Source: JAABUE01 sp037440925
Lineage (GTDB): Bacteria; Chloroflexota; Anaerolineae; Anaerolineales; Villigracilaceae
Assembly: GCA_037440925.1 (NCBI GenBank)
Contig: JBBITF010000016.1
Span: 1 to 64,000, forward strand
Length of the DNA stretch: 64,000 nt
Direction of reading: 5' to 3'
In this document: piece by piece, positions 34,541-42,726 of the stretch
Numbering within the stretch: the stretch's first letter is position 1
Layout of the letters: each line of letters starts with the position of its first letter
Notes under the pieces: model-generated
What the model saw: the letters and a program-made list of their open reading frames with translations, nothing else
What the model was told of the DNA's origin: nothing
Database searches by the model: none
Position numbers and translations under genes: made by a program

Positions 34541-35257
34541 ATGAAAATCATCAAAAACGAAAAATTAATCAAACGAAATAGTAAAATTGGAACATGGGTC
34601 AGCTTGGCTGGAATGGTCATCATTTTTGCCGTTGCCTATTTTGCGTTCCAAGCCTTACTCAATCCTGAAACTGCGAGTGGTACAAGCCAACTCTTTATAT
34701 ATGGCGGCTTGATCATTGGAATTTTGATTTCCCAAATCAGCATTTACTTTGGCAGCCGCTGGGGCCGCTCGCCGCGGCCAGACGAGAAACTGGACGCCGG
34801 CCTCAAAGGCTTGCCCGGCGATTTCGTCATCTACCACTGGATGACGCCAGCCTCGCATCTGTTAGTTGGCCCGGCTGGAGTGTGGGTGTTGTTGCCCTAT
34901 TCCCTGCGCGGCAAGGTCACTTATCAAAAGAATCGTTGGCGCTTGAGCGGCGGCGGTTTCATGCAAACCTACATGCGCATCTTTGGGCAAGAAGGCATTG
35001 GCCGCCCCGATTTAGAAGCAGAGGCCGAAATCGCAGCCGTCCGCAAGGCGCTGGCAACCCAAATGGACGAAAGCGAAATCCCCGACATCAAGGCGGCGCT
35101 GGTCTTCACCGACGAACCTATCGAGATCGAAGCCAAAGATTCACCATACCCTGCTCTGCCGCTGAAAAAACTCAAGGACTTCATGCGCAACAAGGCCAAA
35201 GAAAAGCCAATCCCCGCCGCCAGCCTGCAAGCGGTCAAGGCAGTTTTGCCTGAATAA
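34541..35257 (+). CDS. Two-helix membrane protein with NERD-like region
   Basis: A 238-residue protein with two membrane helices (about 17-38 and 52-72) and a cytosolic domain. LLVGPAGVWVLLPYSLRGKVTYQKNRWRL resembles the beta-hairpin core of NERD (nuclease-related) domains, but the catalytic acidic/Lys residues of that family are not evident, so I treat it as NERD-like at most. The C-terminus is charged and Lys-rich. ATG 34541 is preceded by GAGAG; a GTG at 34520 is an alternative. It follows the HEPN/MNT pair after 75 bases and may be unrelated. No function assigned. Confidence 0.65.
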   Translation: MKIIKNEKLIKRNSKIGTWVSLAGMVIIFAVAYFAFQALLNPETASGTSQLFIYGGLIIGILISQISIYFGSRWGRSPRPDEKLDAGLKGLPGDFVIYHWMTPASHLLVGPAGVWVLLPYSLRGKVTYQKNRWRLSGGGFMQTYMRIFGQEGIGRPDLEAEAEIAAVRKALATQMDESEIPDIKAALVFTDEPIEIEAKDSPYPALPLKKLKDFMRNKAKEKPIPAASLQAVKAVLPE

Positions 35258-35384
35258 CCCACTCGGGCCGAACACCCGGACACAGATGACCCGCATAACG
35301 CAGAACATCATGGATGGCCTGAAAAATCCGTGCAACCCCCGTGCATCGCAAAATCCGTGTTCGTTTTTATGATACACTTGTTCT

Positions 35385-35426
35385 AACCTCTCACCTACTA
35401 CTCTCTACTCCCTACTCTCTACCCTC
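35385..35426. repeat. Polypyrimidine tract replacing the dinG ribosome site
   Basis: CTAACC, CTCACC and repeated CTACTC words occupy the bases immediately before the dinG start codon, with no G in 41 bases and no Shine-Dalgarno sequence. Upstream, TATGATACACT near 35370 may be a -10 region. Same type of sequence as 61-150. Confidence 0.6.
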
Positions 35427-38225
35427 ATGAGCACATTCGTAGCCCTGGACATCGAAATGACCGGCCTGGAGGCCGAACGCGACGCCATCATCGAGATTGG
35501 CGCAGTCAAATTCAATGAGCGCCGCATCGAGGATGAATGGACCTCGCTCGTCAATCCGGGGCGGCACATCCCTGAATTCATCACGGCCCTGACCGGCATA
35601 GACGACGCCATGCTGCGCCAGGCGCCGCGCTTCCGCGACATTGCGCACGAGTTAGAAGCCTTCGTTGGCAACGCGCCGGTCATCGGGCATAATGTCCGCT
35701 TTGATCTGGGCTTCTTACAAAAAGGCGGGGTTCTGCGTTACAACGAAGTTATAGATACGTATGAATTGGCCGCTGTGCTGATGCCTTCCGCGCCGCGCTA
35801 CAATCTAGGCTCGCTGGGACAACAACTGGGCGTGTTGCTGCCCGCCACCCACCGCGCGTTGGACGACGCCAAGGTGACCCAGGCCGTCTTCCTCCGTCTG
35901 TGGGAAATGGCGCAGACGCTGCCGCTCGACCTGGTGGCCGAGTTTGTGCGCCTCTCTGAACCGCTCGACTGGAACGCGGGGTGGGTATTCCGCGAATCGC
36001 TGCGCATCCGCTCAGGGAAACGGGAGCAGGCAAAGGGCAGGGAGAGAAGCGTAGCGTTTCCTTTCTTCTCCGCCGAGCGCGAATATGACCGTCAGCCGCC
36101 CTTACAGGAAGCGGAAACTGTCCTGCCCCTGGACGAAGAAGAGACCGCCGCCATCCTGGAATACGGTGGGCCGTTTTCGCAGTATTTCGAAGCCTATGAA
36201 CAACGCCCCGAGCAAGTGGAAATGCTGCGCGCTGTGGCAGATGCGCTGTCGCGCGGGAAACATTTGATGGTGGAGGCCGGCACGGGCGTGGGCAAATCTT
36301 TTGCTTACCTCGTGCCGGCGGCGTTGTTTGCCACGCAAAACAACACGCGCGTAGTCGTTTCGACCAACACCCTCAACCTGCAAGACCAACTCATCAAAAA
36401 AGACATCCCCGACCTGCGCGCGGCGCTGGGCCTCGACCTGCGCGCGGCAGTGCTAAAAGGGCGCGCCAATTACCTGTGTCCGCGCCGCCTTCAATACATG
36501 CGTCAGCGTTTTCCTGCCAACGAGGACGAGATGCGCGTATTGGCTAAAGTGCTAGTGTGGCTGCTCGAAAACCAATCGGGCGACCGCAACGAAATCAACC
36601 TGAACGGCCCGACAGAGCGCGAAATCTGGATGCGCTTGTCTGCTGAAGACGATGCCTGCGGCGAGGAGACCTGCCTCAAGCACACCAAAGGCGCCTGCCC
36701 ATTCTACAAGGCGCGCCAAGCGGCTGTTGCGGCGCATATCCTGGTCGTCAACCATGCCCTGCTGCTGGCGGATATTGCGGCTGGCAGCCATGTGTTGCCT
36801 GCTTACAATTACCTGATTATAGACGAGGCCCATCATCTGGAATCGGCCACCACGAACGCGCTCTCATTTCGCTTTTCAGAATACGACCTGACGCGGATGC
36901 TGAAGGAATTGGGAGGGACGGCCTCTGGCTTGTTGGGGCGCATCCTGAGCGAGACGAACGCTTCGCTTCGCCCCTCGGACTTCGGCCTGCTCCAGCAAAA
37001 AGTGACGCGCGCCGCCGATATGGCCTTCCGCCTCGAAAACTTGAACCGCGAGTTTTTCCACATCCTGGGCGAGTTTGTGGCCTACCAGCGCGAGGGGCAG
37101 CCGTCCAGCAACTACGCCTGGCAAGCGCGCATCCTGCCGGCTACCCGCACCCTGCCCGGCTGGGATGATGTAGAACTGACCTGGGGGCAAACCGACGAGA
37201 CGCTCAATCACCTTCTGAAGAACCTGAGCGAACTCTATCAAGATGTTACCTCGTTGTACGCCGACGGCCTGGAAGAGTTGGAAGACGCAATCAGCGACCT
37301 GGGCAACCTGTACCGGCGCATGGCAGAGGCCGAGGCGCAAGTCAACGCGCTCATCAGCAAACCGGACGCCGGCACAGTCTATTGGATAGAAGTCAACCCG
37401 CGCGGCGAAAGGCTTTCGCTCAACGCAGCGCCCTTGCAAGTGGGAGATTTAATCCAAAAACATTTGTGGAACGAAAAAACAAGCATGGTGCTGACCTCGG
37501 CCACGCTGACTACGCATGGTTCGTTCGACTACATGCGCCGTATCCTGGGCGCCGAGGACGCCGACGAGATGACTCTTGGCTCGCCGTTCGACTATGAAAA
37601 TTCCACCCTGCTCTACCTGCCTAACGACATCCCTGAGCCTAACCAGCCAGGTTACCAACAAGCGCTCGATCGCGCGCTCATTACTACGGCCAAAGCCACC
37701 GGCGGCAGGATGCTGGCGCTGTTCACGTCCTATGCGGCGCTGAAGAAGACCTCGCAAGGCATCAGCGGGCCGCTTGCCAGGGAAGAGATTTACGTGCTGG
37801 AACAGGGCGACGGGGCTTCGCCCAATACTTTACTGGAATCGTTCAAAGCCACCGAGCGCGCCGTGCTGCTGGGGACGCGCTCTTTTTGGGAAGGAGTGGA
37901 CATTCCCGGCGAAGACCTATCGGTCGTGGTCATCACCAAATTGCCTTTCGACGTTCCAAGCGACCCGTTGATTGCCGCCCGCTCGGAAATGTATGAAAAT
38001 GCCTTCAACGAGTATTACCTGCCAGAAGCCATCTTGAAATTTCGCCAGGGATTTGGCCGCCTGATCCGCTCTCAATCGGACCGCGGCGTAGTGGCCGTGT
38101 TAGACAAGCGCGTGATGACGAAGCAATATGGGCGTCTGTTCCTTGAATCCCTGCCGCGCTGCACCCTCAAGCAAGGGCCGTTGAACAACCTGGCGCGGAT
38201 GGCGGGTCAGTGGTTGGGGAAATAA
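35427..38225 (+). CDS. dinG: DinG-type helicase with N-terminal DEDD exonuclease domain
   Basis: A 932-residue protein. Residues 1 to about 170 form a DnaQ-like 3'-5' exonuclease: Asp8/Glu10 in ALDIEMTG, GHNVRFDLGFL, and HRALDDAKVT. The rest is a superfamily 2 XPD/DinG helicase: Walker A EAGTGVGKS from residue 283, DEAH at 466-469, LGTRSFWEGVDIPGEDL and QGFGRLIRSQSDRGVV. Four cysteines at 351, 411, 416 and 424 lie between motifs I and II, as in iron-sulfur XPD/DinG helicases. Exonuclease-fused DinG of Staphylococcus aureus lacks the cluster and helicase activity; here both appear retained. Probable role in resolving R-loops, D-loops or damaged replication forks. The ATG lacks a Shine-Dalgarno site. 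Confidence 0.93.
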   Translation: MSTFVALDIEMTGLEAERDAIIEIGAVKFNERRIEDEWTSLVNPGRHIPEFITALTGIDDAMLRQAPRFRDIAHELEAFVGNAPVIGHNVRFDLGFLQKGGVLRYNEVIDTYELAAVLMPSAPRYNLGSLGQQLGVLLPATHRALDDAKVTQAVFLRLWEMAQTLPLDLVAEFVRLSEPLDWNAGWVFRESLRIRSGKREQAKGRERSVAFPFFSAEREYDRQPPLQEAETVLPLDEEETAAILEYGGPFSQYFEAYEQRPEQVEMLRAVADALSRGKHLMVEAGTGVGKSFAYLVPAALFATQNNTRVVVSTNTLNLQDQLIKKDIPDLRAALGLDLRAAVLKGRANYLCPRRLQYMRQRFPANEDEMRVLAKVLVWLLENQSGDRNEINLNGPTEREIWMRLSAEDDACGEETCLKHTKGACPFYKARQAAVAAHILVVNHALLLADIAAGSHVLPAYNYLIIDEAHHLESATTNALSFRFSEYDLTRMLKELGGTASGLLGRILSETNASLRPSDFGLLQQKVTRAADMAFRLENLNREFFHILGEFVAYQREGQPSSNYAWQARILPATRTLPGWDDVELTWGQTDETLNHLLKNLSELYQDVTSLYADGLEELEDAISDLGNLYRRMAEAEAQVNALISKPDAGTVYWIEVNPRGERLSLNAAPLQVGDLIQKHLWNEKTSMVLTSATLTTHGSFDYMRRILGAEDADEMTLGSPFDYENSTLLYLPNDIPEPNQPGYQQALDRALITTAKATGGRMLALFTSYAALKKTSQGISGPLAREEIYVLEQGDGASPNTLLESFKATERAVLLGTRSFWEGVDIPGEDLSVVVITKLPFDVPSDPLIAARSEMYENAFNEYYLPEAILKFRQGFGRLIRSQSDRGVVAVLDKRVMTKQYGRLFLESLPRCTLKQGPLNNLARMAGQWLGK

Positions 38226-38373
38226 ACCATCTCGACCCGTCTCCTGCTGCAATAAAATTGTAATATCTCCCCCTGCAAAACTATGTAATATTAGTGATGA
38301 GGTTCGATTCGTCGAATATTATTTGGTTACACAGCAGCGTCAGCGCTGTTGAGTGTAGAAAGGATGAGTAAAA

Positions 38374-38742
38374 ATGAAGACGCTCCACATTATTCTTTCT
38401 GTGATGCTGGCTTTGTTCCTGTCTATCAGCCTGGTACCAGCGACAGAAGTACACGCCGGCTCGTCAAGTGACGTACAAATCATCATTGCAGACACCTTAG
38501 AGTCAAGGTCGAAGCCGGTTCTCATCAAAATCGTCAACAAAACCAATCGCTATATCAGCCTTACGCTAGACCATCGAACCGAGGCCCATCTATATAATCT
38601 CAACGTTGCGCCGGGTGTCAATCAATACTGGGTCTATTCGGGCAGTTATAATTATCACTATAAAGCATGCGATAGATCCGTGCATGGACACACCACTCTC
38701 AAAAAAGGCTCAAAACTCAACCTGGTTTGTGTCCGGGCATAA
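38374..38742 (+). CDS. Small secreted protein, unknown
   Basis: 122 residues with a signal peptide MKTLHIILSVMLALFLSISL and probable cleavage after VHA (about residue 28). The mature part is a small beta-rich domain with VLIKIVNKTNRYISLTLDH, Tyr-rich WVYSGSYNYHYKACDRSVHG and two Cys (KACDRS and LVCVRA) that could form a disulfide. The pattern of short polar strands suggests a beta-sandwich. AAAGG lies 11 bases before the ATG. It stands alone between dinG and a bidirectional hairpin. I do not recognise a family. Confidence 0.75.
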   Translation: MKTLHIILSVMLALFLSISLVPATEVHAGSSSDVQIIIADTLESRSKPVLIKIVNKTNRYISLTLDHRTEAHLYNLNVAPGVNQYWVYSGSYNYHYKACDRSVHGHTTLKKGSKLNLVCVRA

Positions 38743-38775
38743 ACGACAGCCCTTGAAGCCAAAATAGAGAGGATG

Positions 38776-38803
38776 AACGTCCCAAATCGTTGGGACGTTT
38801 TAT
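38776..38803. terminator. Bidirectional hairpin terminator
   Basis: Arms AACGTCCCAA (38776-38785) and TTGGGACGTT (38790-38799) with loop ATCG, followed by TTTTA on the plus strand. It separates the small secreted protein gene from the convergent HD-GYP gene and can serve both. Confidence 0.75.
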
Positions 38804-40113
38804 CAATTTGGCTCTCCGGCTTTGTAGACAGCGCTATCCAAAAATACCCTTACAATCTGAGGGTCGAAATGCGTTCCAGCCTGCTGACCAATATACTGAC
38901 GGGCGTCTTCTAAAGGCATCGGTTCACGGTAAGGGCGGTGAGATGTCAGCGCATCCCAAACATCTACAATCGAAAAGATGCGCGCCCTGAAGGGGATATC
39001 TTCGCCAGCAATGCCGCGCGGATAGCCGCTTCCGTCCCATTTTTCATGATGACAATAAGGGATGTCAATGGCAGGGCGCAAGAACTCAATCGGGCTAAGC
39101 ATTTCATAAGCCAGGCGGGGATGCTGCTTGACCAATTCTCGCTCTTCTGGGGAAAGGTCGCCAGGCTTGAGCAGGATACTATCAGGGATAGCCATCTTTC
39201 CAATGTCATGCAGCAAAGCGCCACGCATAATGTGGACCAGGTCCTCGCCGGCAATACCAAGAGCCTTTCCAAGTTCCACGCTTAACGTAGTGACTCGCTG
39301 TGTATGTCCCTCCGTTTCTTTATCACGCAAGTCTAAGGCGCGCACCCAGCCCTGCAAGGTGGCGTCATAGGCAATTTTTAGTTCGCGGTTAGCGGCTTCC
39401 AACTTCTGATTGACCGTCTGTAAATCCTCAAACAGGCGGGCATTGTCAATCGCCACTACCGCCTGGTCAGCAAACGCAGACAGCAACGTTAAATCACCTT
39501 CCTGGAAAAGATCACTCAATTCACGGTTATCCACAAAGATGACGCCAATGATTTCCTCCTTGTGTTTCAACGGCGCACACAAAATGGAGCGCAGATGCAT
39601 CGCAACGATGCTGGCTTCCTTCCCAAAGCGTGAATCGCCCTCAGCATTCGTAGTCAAGACCGGCTCCCCCGTAGCGATTACCTGGCGCACAATCGTACGG
39701 CTAAAAGCAAAGGCTTCTCCCTCCAAATCGGCGCGCCCCATGCCACGCGCAATGCGCACCTTCAATTCGCCGCTCTGCTCGTCGCGCAGCATCAAGAAAC
39801 CGCGCTCGGCTTGCATCAGAGCAATCAACTCATCCATCACTTCTTCCAACACACGCTGTAATCCCAAAGAAGAATTGATGACATGCCCTACCTCTACTAA
39901 GGCTGTCAATTGACGTTTACCGGTCTGCAAATTTCCAGAAACGCCGCCCTGCAACTTCCATAAGTAATCGGAGATGTTTTTCAAATCCTGGAGGGCAGCC
40001 AAAGCCTTGGGATGTTCTACTTGCGCCAGATTGGTCATAGCCTTCAGCAGGAGCGAATTCAAATCCTTGAACTGTCTCCGAATAGACAGAGTGTCAGAAG
40101 GTCTGATAACCAT
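38803..40113 (-). CDS. GAF and HD-GYP domain protein
   Basis: A 436-residue protein with no membrane segment. A helical N-terminus is followed by a GAF sensor domain at about 70-225 (LTALVEVGHVINSSLGLQRVLEEVMDELIALMQAERGFLML ... GVIFVDNR), a short coil, and an HD-GYP phosphodiesterase domain: HDIGK with His302-Asp303, HHEKWDGSGYPRGIAGEDIP and VDVWDALTSHRPYR. Such proteins usually hydrolyse cyclic di-GMP in response to a ligand or redox signal. The GYP signature is intact, so it is predicted to be active. AAGGAAG precedes ATG 40113. Confidence 0.92.
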   Translation of the reverse strand: MVIRPSDTLSIRRQFKDLNSLLLKAMTNLAQVEHPKALAALQDLKNISDYLWKLQGGVSGNLQTGKRQLTALVEVGHVINSSLGLQRVLEEVMDELIALMQAERGFLMLRDEQSGELKVRIARGMGRADLEGEAFAFSRTIVRQVIATGEPVLTTNAEGDSRFGKEASIVAMHLRSILCAPLKHKEEIIGVIFVDNRELSDLFQEGDLTLLSAFADQAVVAIDNARLFEDLQTVNQKLEAANRELKIAYDATLQGWVRALDLRDKETEGHTQRVTTLSVELGKALGIAGEDLVHIMRGALLHDIGKMAIPDSILLKPGDLSPEERELVKQHPRLAYEMLSPIEFLRPAIDIPYCHHEKWDGSGYPRGIAGEDIPFRARIFSIVDVWDALTSHRPYREPMPLEDARQYIGQQAGTHFDPQIVRVFLDSAVYKAGEPN

Positions 40114-40215
40114 ATTTGCTTCCTTTGGGTCTCAGCCATTTTCATTTTACCCCTTTTGAGCCAAAAACGATTCCCCAATTTCCCCAGCAATTCTCTTCAG
40201 TACGGCAAAAAACTG

Positions 40216-40270
40216 TCCTAAAGGTCGCTGAAAACCGCCCAATTTGCAGCTAAAAACCTTCGGGACGTTT
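40216..40270. repeat. Imperfect hairpin with AAACCTTCGGGACGTTT
   Basis: CCTAAAGGT near 40218 and ACCTTCGGG near 40256 form an imperfect, long-loop stem. AAAACCTTCGGGACGTTT is repeated exactly in the hairpin at 61433-61469. The 180-base gap 40114-40293 otherwise contains no gene. Confidence 0.45.
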
Positions 40271-40293
40271 GCTCTGCTTATCTCGAACTGACG

Positions 40294-40788
40294 CTAACGC
40301 ACAAGCGCCAAGAGACCGGTCAACAAGATACCCATCAACGCCACCAGCGCCAAACGGATGAGATGGCTGCGTTCCACGCTTTTCAGTTCATCGTATTGCT
40401 CCAACGCTTGCTTTTTGAGCGCAAAACGCATACGACGCATAAAGTCAGCCAGATCCAAAGCAAATAGCCCGCCCAAAGCCCCCGCCAACATCCAGGCTGG
40501 GGGGAGCCCAATCCACAGCCCAAAGCCAGACAATGCCAGCAAAGATAAGAAACTCAGCGAAGAAAGCCAGTTCCAGCCTCTCCAGCCAGCAAGCAGCCAC
40601 AACGCGCCAAAAATCAGCAGCAGGCGCGAAACCTGTTCCAGGCCGGCATTGGCATAAGCAAAAGCCAAACAACCCACGCCCAGTAAAACACTGACAAAAA
40701 AGGCTGCCCGCGTCATCAATGCGCTCGAACCAATATCCCCTCGCCGCAATCCAGGCGGCTTGACCAGCGCCATCTGGGAGTGCGCCAA
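40294..40788 (-). CDS. Hypothetical membrane protein
   Basis: About 164 residues with four probable membrane helices (about 27-47, 53-67, 74-92, 97-112), a basic cytosolic stretch DFMRRMRFALKKQALEQYDELKSVERSH, and a final helix LALVALMGILLTGLLAL. No family recognised. The longest start is TTG at 40788, 10 bases after the selB stop; ATG 40773 is an alternative, and neither has a good ribosome site, so coupling to selB is likely. Co-transcription with selB and the coiled-coil gene is plausible. Confidence 0.65.
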   Translation of the reverse strand: MAHSQMALVKPPGLRRGDIGSSALMTRAAFFVSVLLGVGCLAFAYANAGLEQVSRLLLIFGALWLLAGWRGWNWLSSLSFLSLLALSGFGLWIGLPPAWMLAGALGGLFALDLADFMRRMRFALKKQALEQYDELKSVERSHLIRLALVALMGILLTGLLALVR

Positions 40789-40798
40789 AAAGAATTAC

Positions 40799-42694
40799 TC
40801 ATTGGGGCAACTTGCGAGCATCGCCATCGCGGACCGTGACGCCGGCAGCATCCAAGAATTCCATCAACGGCAACATGTACTTGCGGCTAGAATTAAACAA
40901 ATCGCGCGCATCTGCCACCGTCATCTGGCCATTTCTGGCAATAAACGCTCGCACTTCGACAATCATGCGCTCCAGGTCTTCCGTCCTGAACACAACCTCT
41001 GCCGAAACCGGCTTCAACCGGCCTAATTCGACCAGGGCATTGTAGACTTCTTCCCCGGCCAGCGCCTGGCACTCCTTGATGGAAGGCGGCGCATAGGGCG
41101 CTTGCTCGAATTTCCGCATCAATTCCTGGACCCGGGCCTGTTGGCCGCTATCGAAGCGGATTTCGTGCCCGGGCAGGGCTACATAGCCGCCCGTATCCGT
41201 AAGGATATTGCGTGACGTGTAGTGCGTAAGGATAGCGTTGAAAACGCGCGTTGTCAGTTTGAGTTTGCTTTTCAGTTCTTCGCGCAGCATACCGCGCCGC
41301 AGCGGATAATTCTTGTGATAGGTTGCTATCATATCCGTTGTTTTATCTTGCAAAGCCATCCAATGAGGCGCACAGATGACCAGCAAATCGCTAGAAACAA
41401 GCGGTTGCCCGGCTTCTAACATGAGCAAAGAACCAGCCTGCAACAATTCTTTCAAGGCCTCTTGAGCGGTTTCAAATTCCAGGCGAGAACGAGCGACAAC
41501 GTCTTTGATAGAGGCGGGGCCAAGCGCCAGCGCAGCCTCCAACAGCACATCGGCGGGCGAGCCGGCCGCCAGCGCAGCCAGCGATTTCAACACTTTTTCG
41601 TCGAAACGTTTGTGACGGCCTTTAGGCTGATGGTCCACAATGAAGCCCCCGCCCAACGTCTCTCCGGGCGAGGGGCGCCGCAGAATGTAGCGATCGCCGC
41701 GCACAGCCACCACCGGCTGGCGCAATTCCAATTGAATCCAGCCTTCTTCGCCGGCAGCCAGCCTTTCTGTCCCCAAGAGGCGTAAATGGGCCATGCTCTC
41801 ACTGGCGCCCAAGAACACTTTGACTTCCATGCCATGCTTGAGCGGCTGACTGACGTCCTTAAGCAAGCGCAGGCGCGCATCCAACCGGCGGGTTGGGCTG
41901 TATTGTCCGGGGTGAGTCAACACATCGCCGCGGCGAATTGACTCCACTGCCACGCCTGAAATGTTCACGGCAGTGCGGGAGCCAGGAACAGCCCTTTGCT
42001 CTTTCTTCTTGTGGGTTTGCAGGCCGCGCACACGCCCTCTTACGCCCGACGGCAACACCACCGCTTCGTCGCCCAGAGAAAGATGCCCATCGCTAAGCGT
42101 CCCGGTCACAATGGTGCCAAAGCCAGGCATACTAAATACCCGATCAATAGGCAAACGCGGGCGGCCTACATCCGGGCGAGACGGCTTTTGTTGAAACAAT
42201 GCAGAAAGCGAAGTCAGCAAATCATTCAAGCCGGTTCGGGTCTTGGCAGAGACGCGCAGAATGGGAGCCTCTTGTAGCACGGTGCCTGTCAAGGCGGAGC
42301 GAATGTCTGCCTCAACGAGGGCAAGCCAGTCGGGGTCCGAGGCCAGGTCGGTCTTGGTCAAAACCACCAAACCGGCCGGAATTTGAAGCAGGTCCAAAAT
42401 AGCAAGATGTTCCCTTGTCTGCGGCATCACTCCCTCATCTGCCGCAACAACTAGCAAAGCGGCATCTATCCCGCTAATACCCGCTAACATATTTTCGATG
42501 AAGTCACGATGACCAGGCACATCCACAATGCCCACTTCCTCGCCATTGGGCAAGGTCAACCAGCCAAAGCCGAGTTCAATGGTCATCTCGCGCTCTCGCT
42601 CCTCTTTCAAGCGGTCGGGGTGAACGCCCGTAAGCGCCTCGATAAGCGTAGATTTCCCATGATCTACATGACCGGCAGTTCCAATGACGCGCAT
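40799..42694 (-). CDS. selB: Selenocysteine-specific elongation factor SelB
   Basis: A 631-residue translational GTPase that delivers Sec-tRNA to in-frame UGA codons with a SECIS element. It opens MRVIGTAGHVDHGKSTLIEALTG (G1), with the SelB-typical EREMTIELGFGWL switch I, DVPGHRDFIENMLAG (G3) and TKTDL (G4). EF-Tu-like domains 2 and 3 follow, then C-terminal winged-helix repeats (REELKSKLKLTTRVFNAILTHY; MTVADARDLFNSSRKYMLPLMEFLDAAGVTVR). Length is standard. No selA, selD or tRNA-Sec is visible in the window, so the rest of the machinery must lie elsewhere if functional. Confidence 0.96.
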   Translation of the reverse strand: MRVIGTAGHVDHGKSTLIEALTGVHPDRLKEEREREMTIELGFGWLTLPNGEEVGIVDVPGHRDFIENMLAGISGIDAALLVVAADEGVMPQTREHLAILDLLQIPAGLVVLTKTDLASDPDWLALVEADIRSALTGTVLQEAPILRVSAKTRTGLNDLLTSLSALFQQKPSRPDVGRPRLPIDRVFSMPGFGTIVTGTLSDGHLSLGDEAVVLPSGVRGRVRGLQTHKKKEQRAVPGSRTAVNISGVAVESIRRGDVLTHPGQYSPTRRLDARLRLLKDVSQPLKHGMEVKVFLGASESMAHLRLLGTERLAAGEEGWIQLELRQPVVAVRGDRYILRRPSPGETLGGGFIVDHQPKGRHKRFDEKVLKSLAALAAGSPADVLLEAALALGPASIKDVVARSRLEFETAQEALKELLQAGSLLMLEAGQPLVSSDLLVICAPHWMALQDKTTDMIATYHKNYPLRRGMLREELKSKLKLTTRVFNAILTHYTSRNILTDTGGYVALPGHEIRFDSGQQARVQELMRKFEQAPYAPPSIKECQALAGEEVYNALVELGRLKPVSAEVVFRTEDLERMIVEVRAFIARNGQMTVADARDLFNSSRKYMLPLMEFLDAAGVTVRDGDARKLPQ

Positions 42695-42726
42695 GGTATT
42701 TCCTCAAAAATCTGGCAAGACAATTT

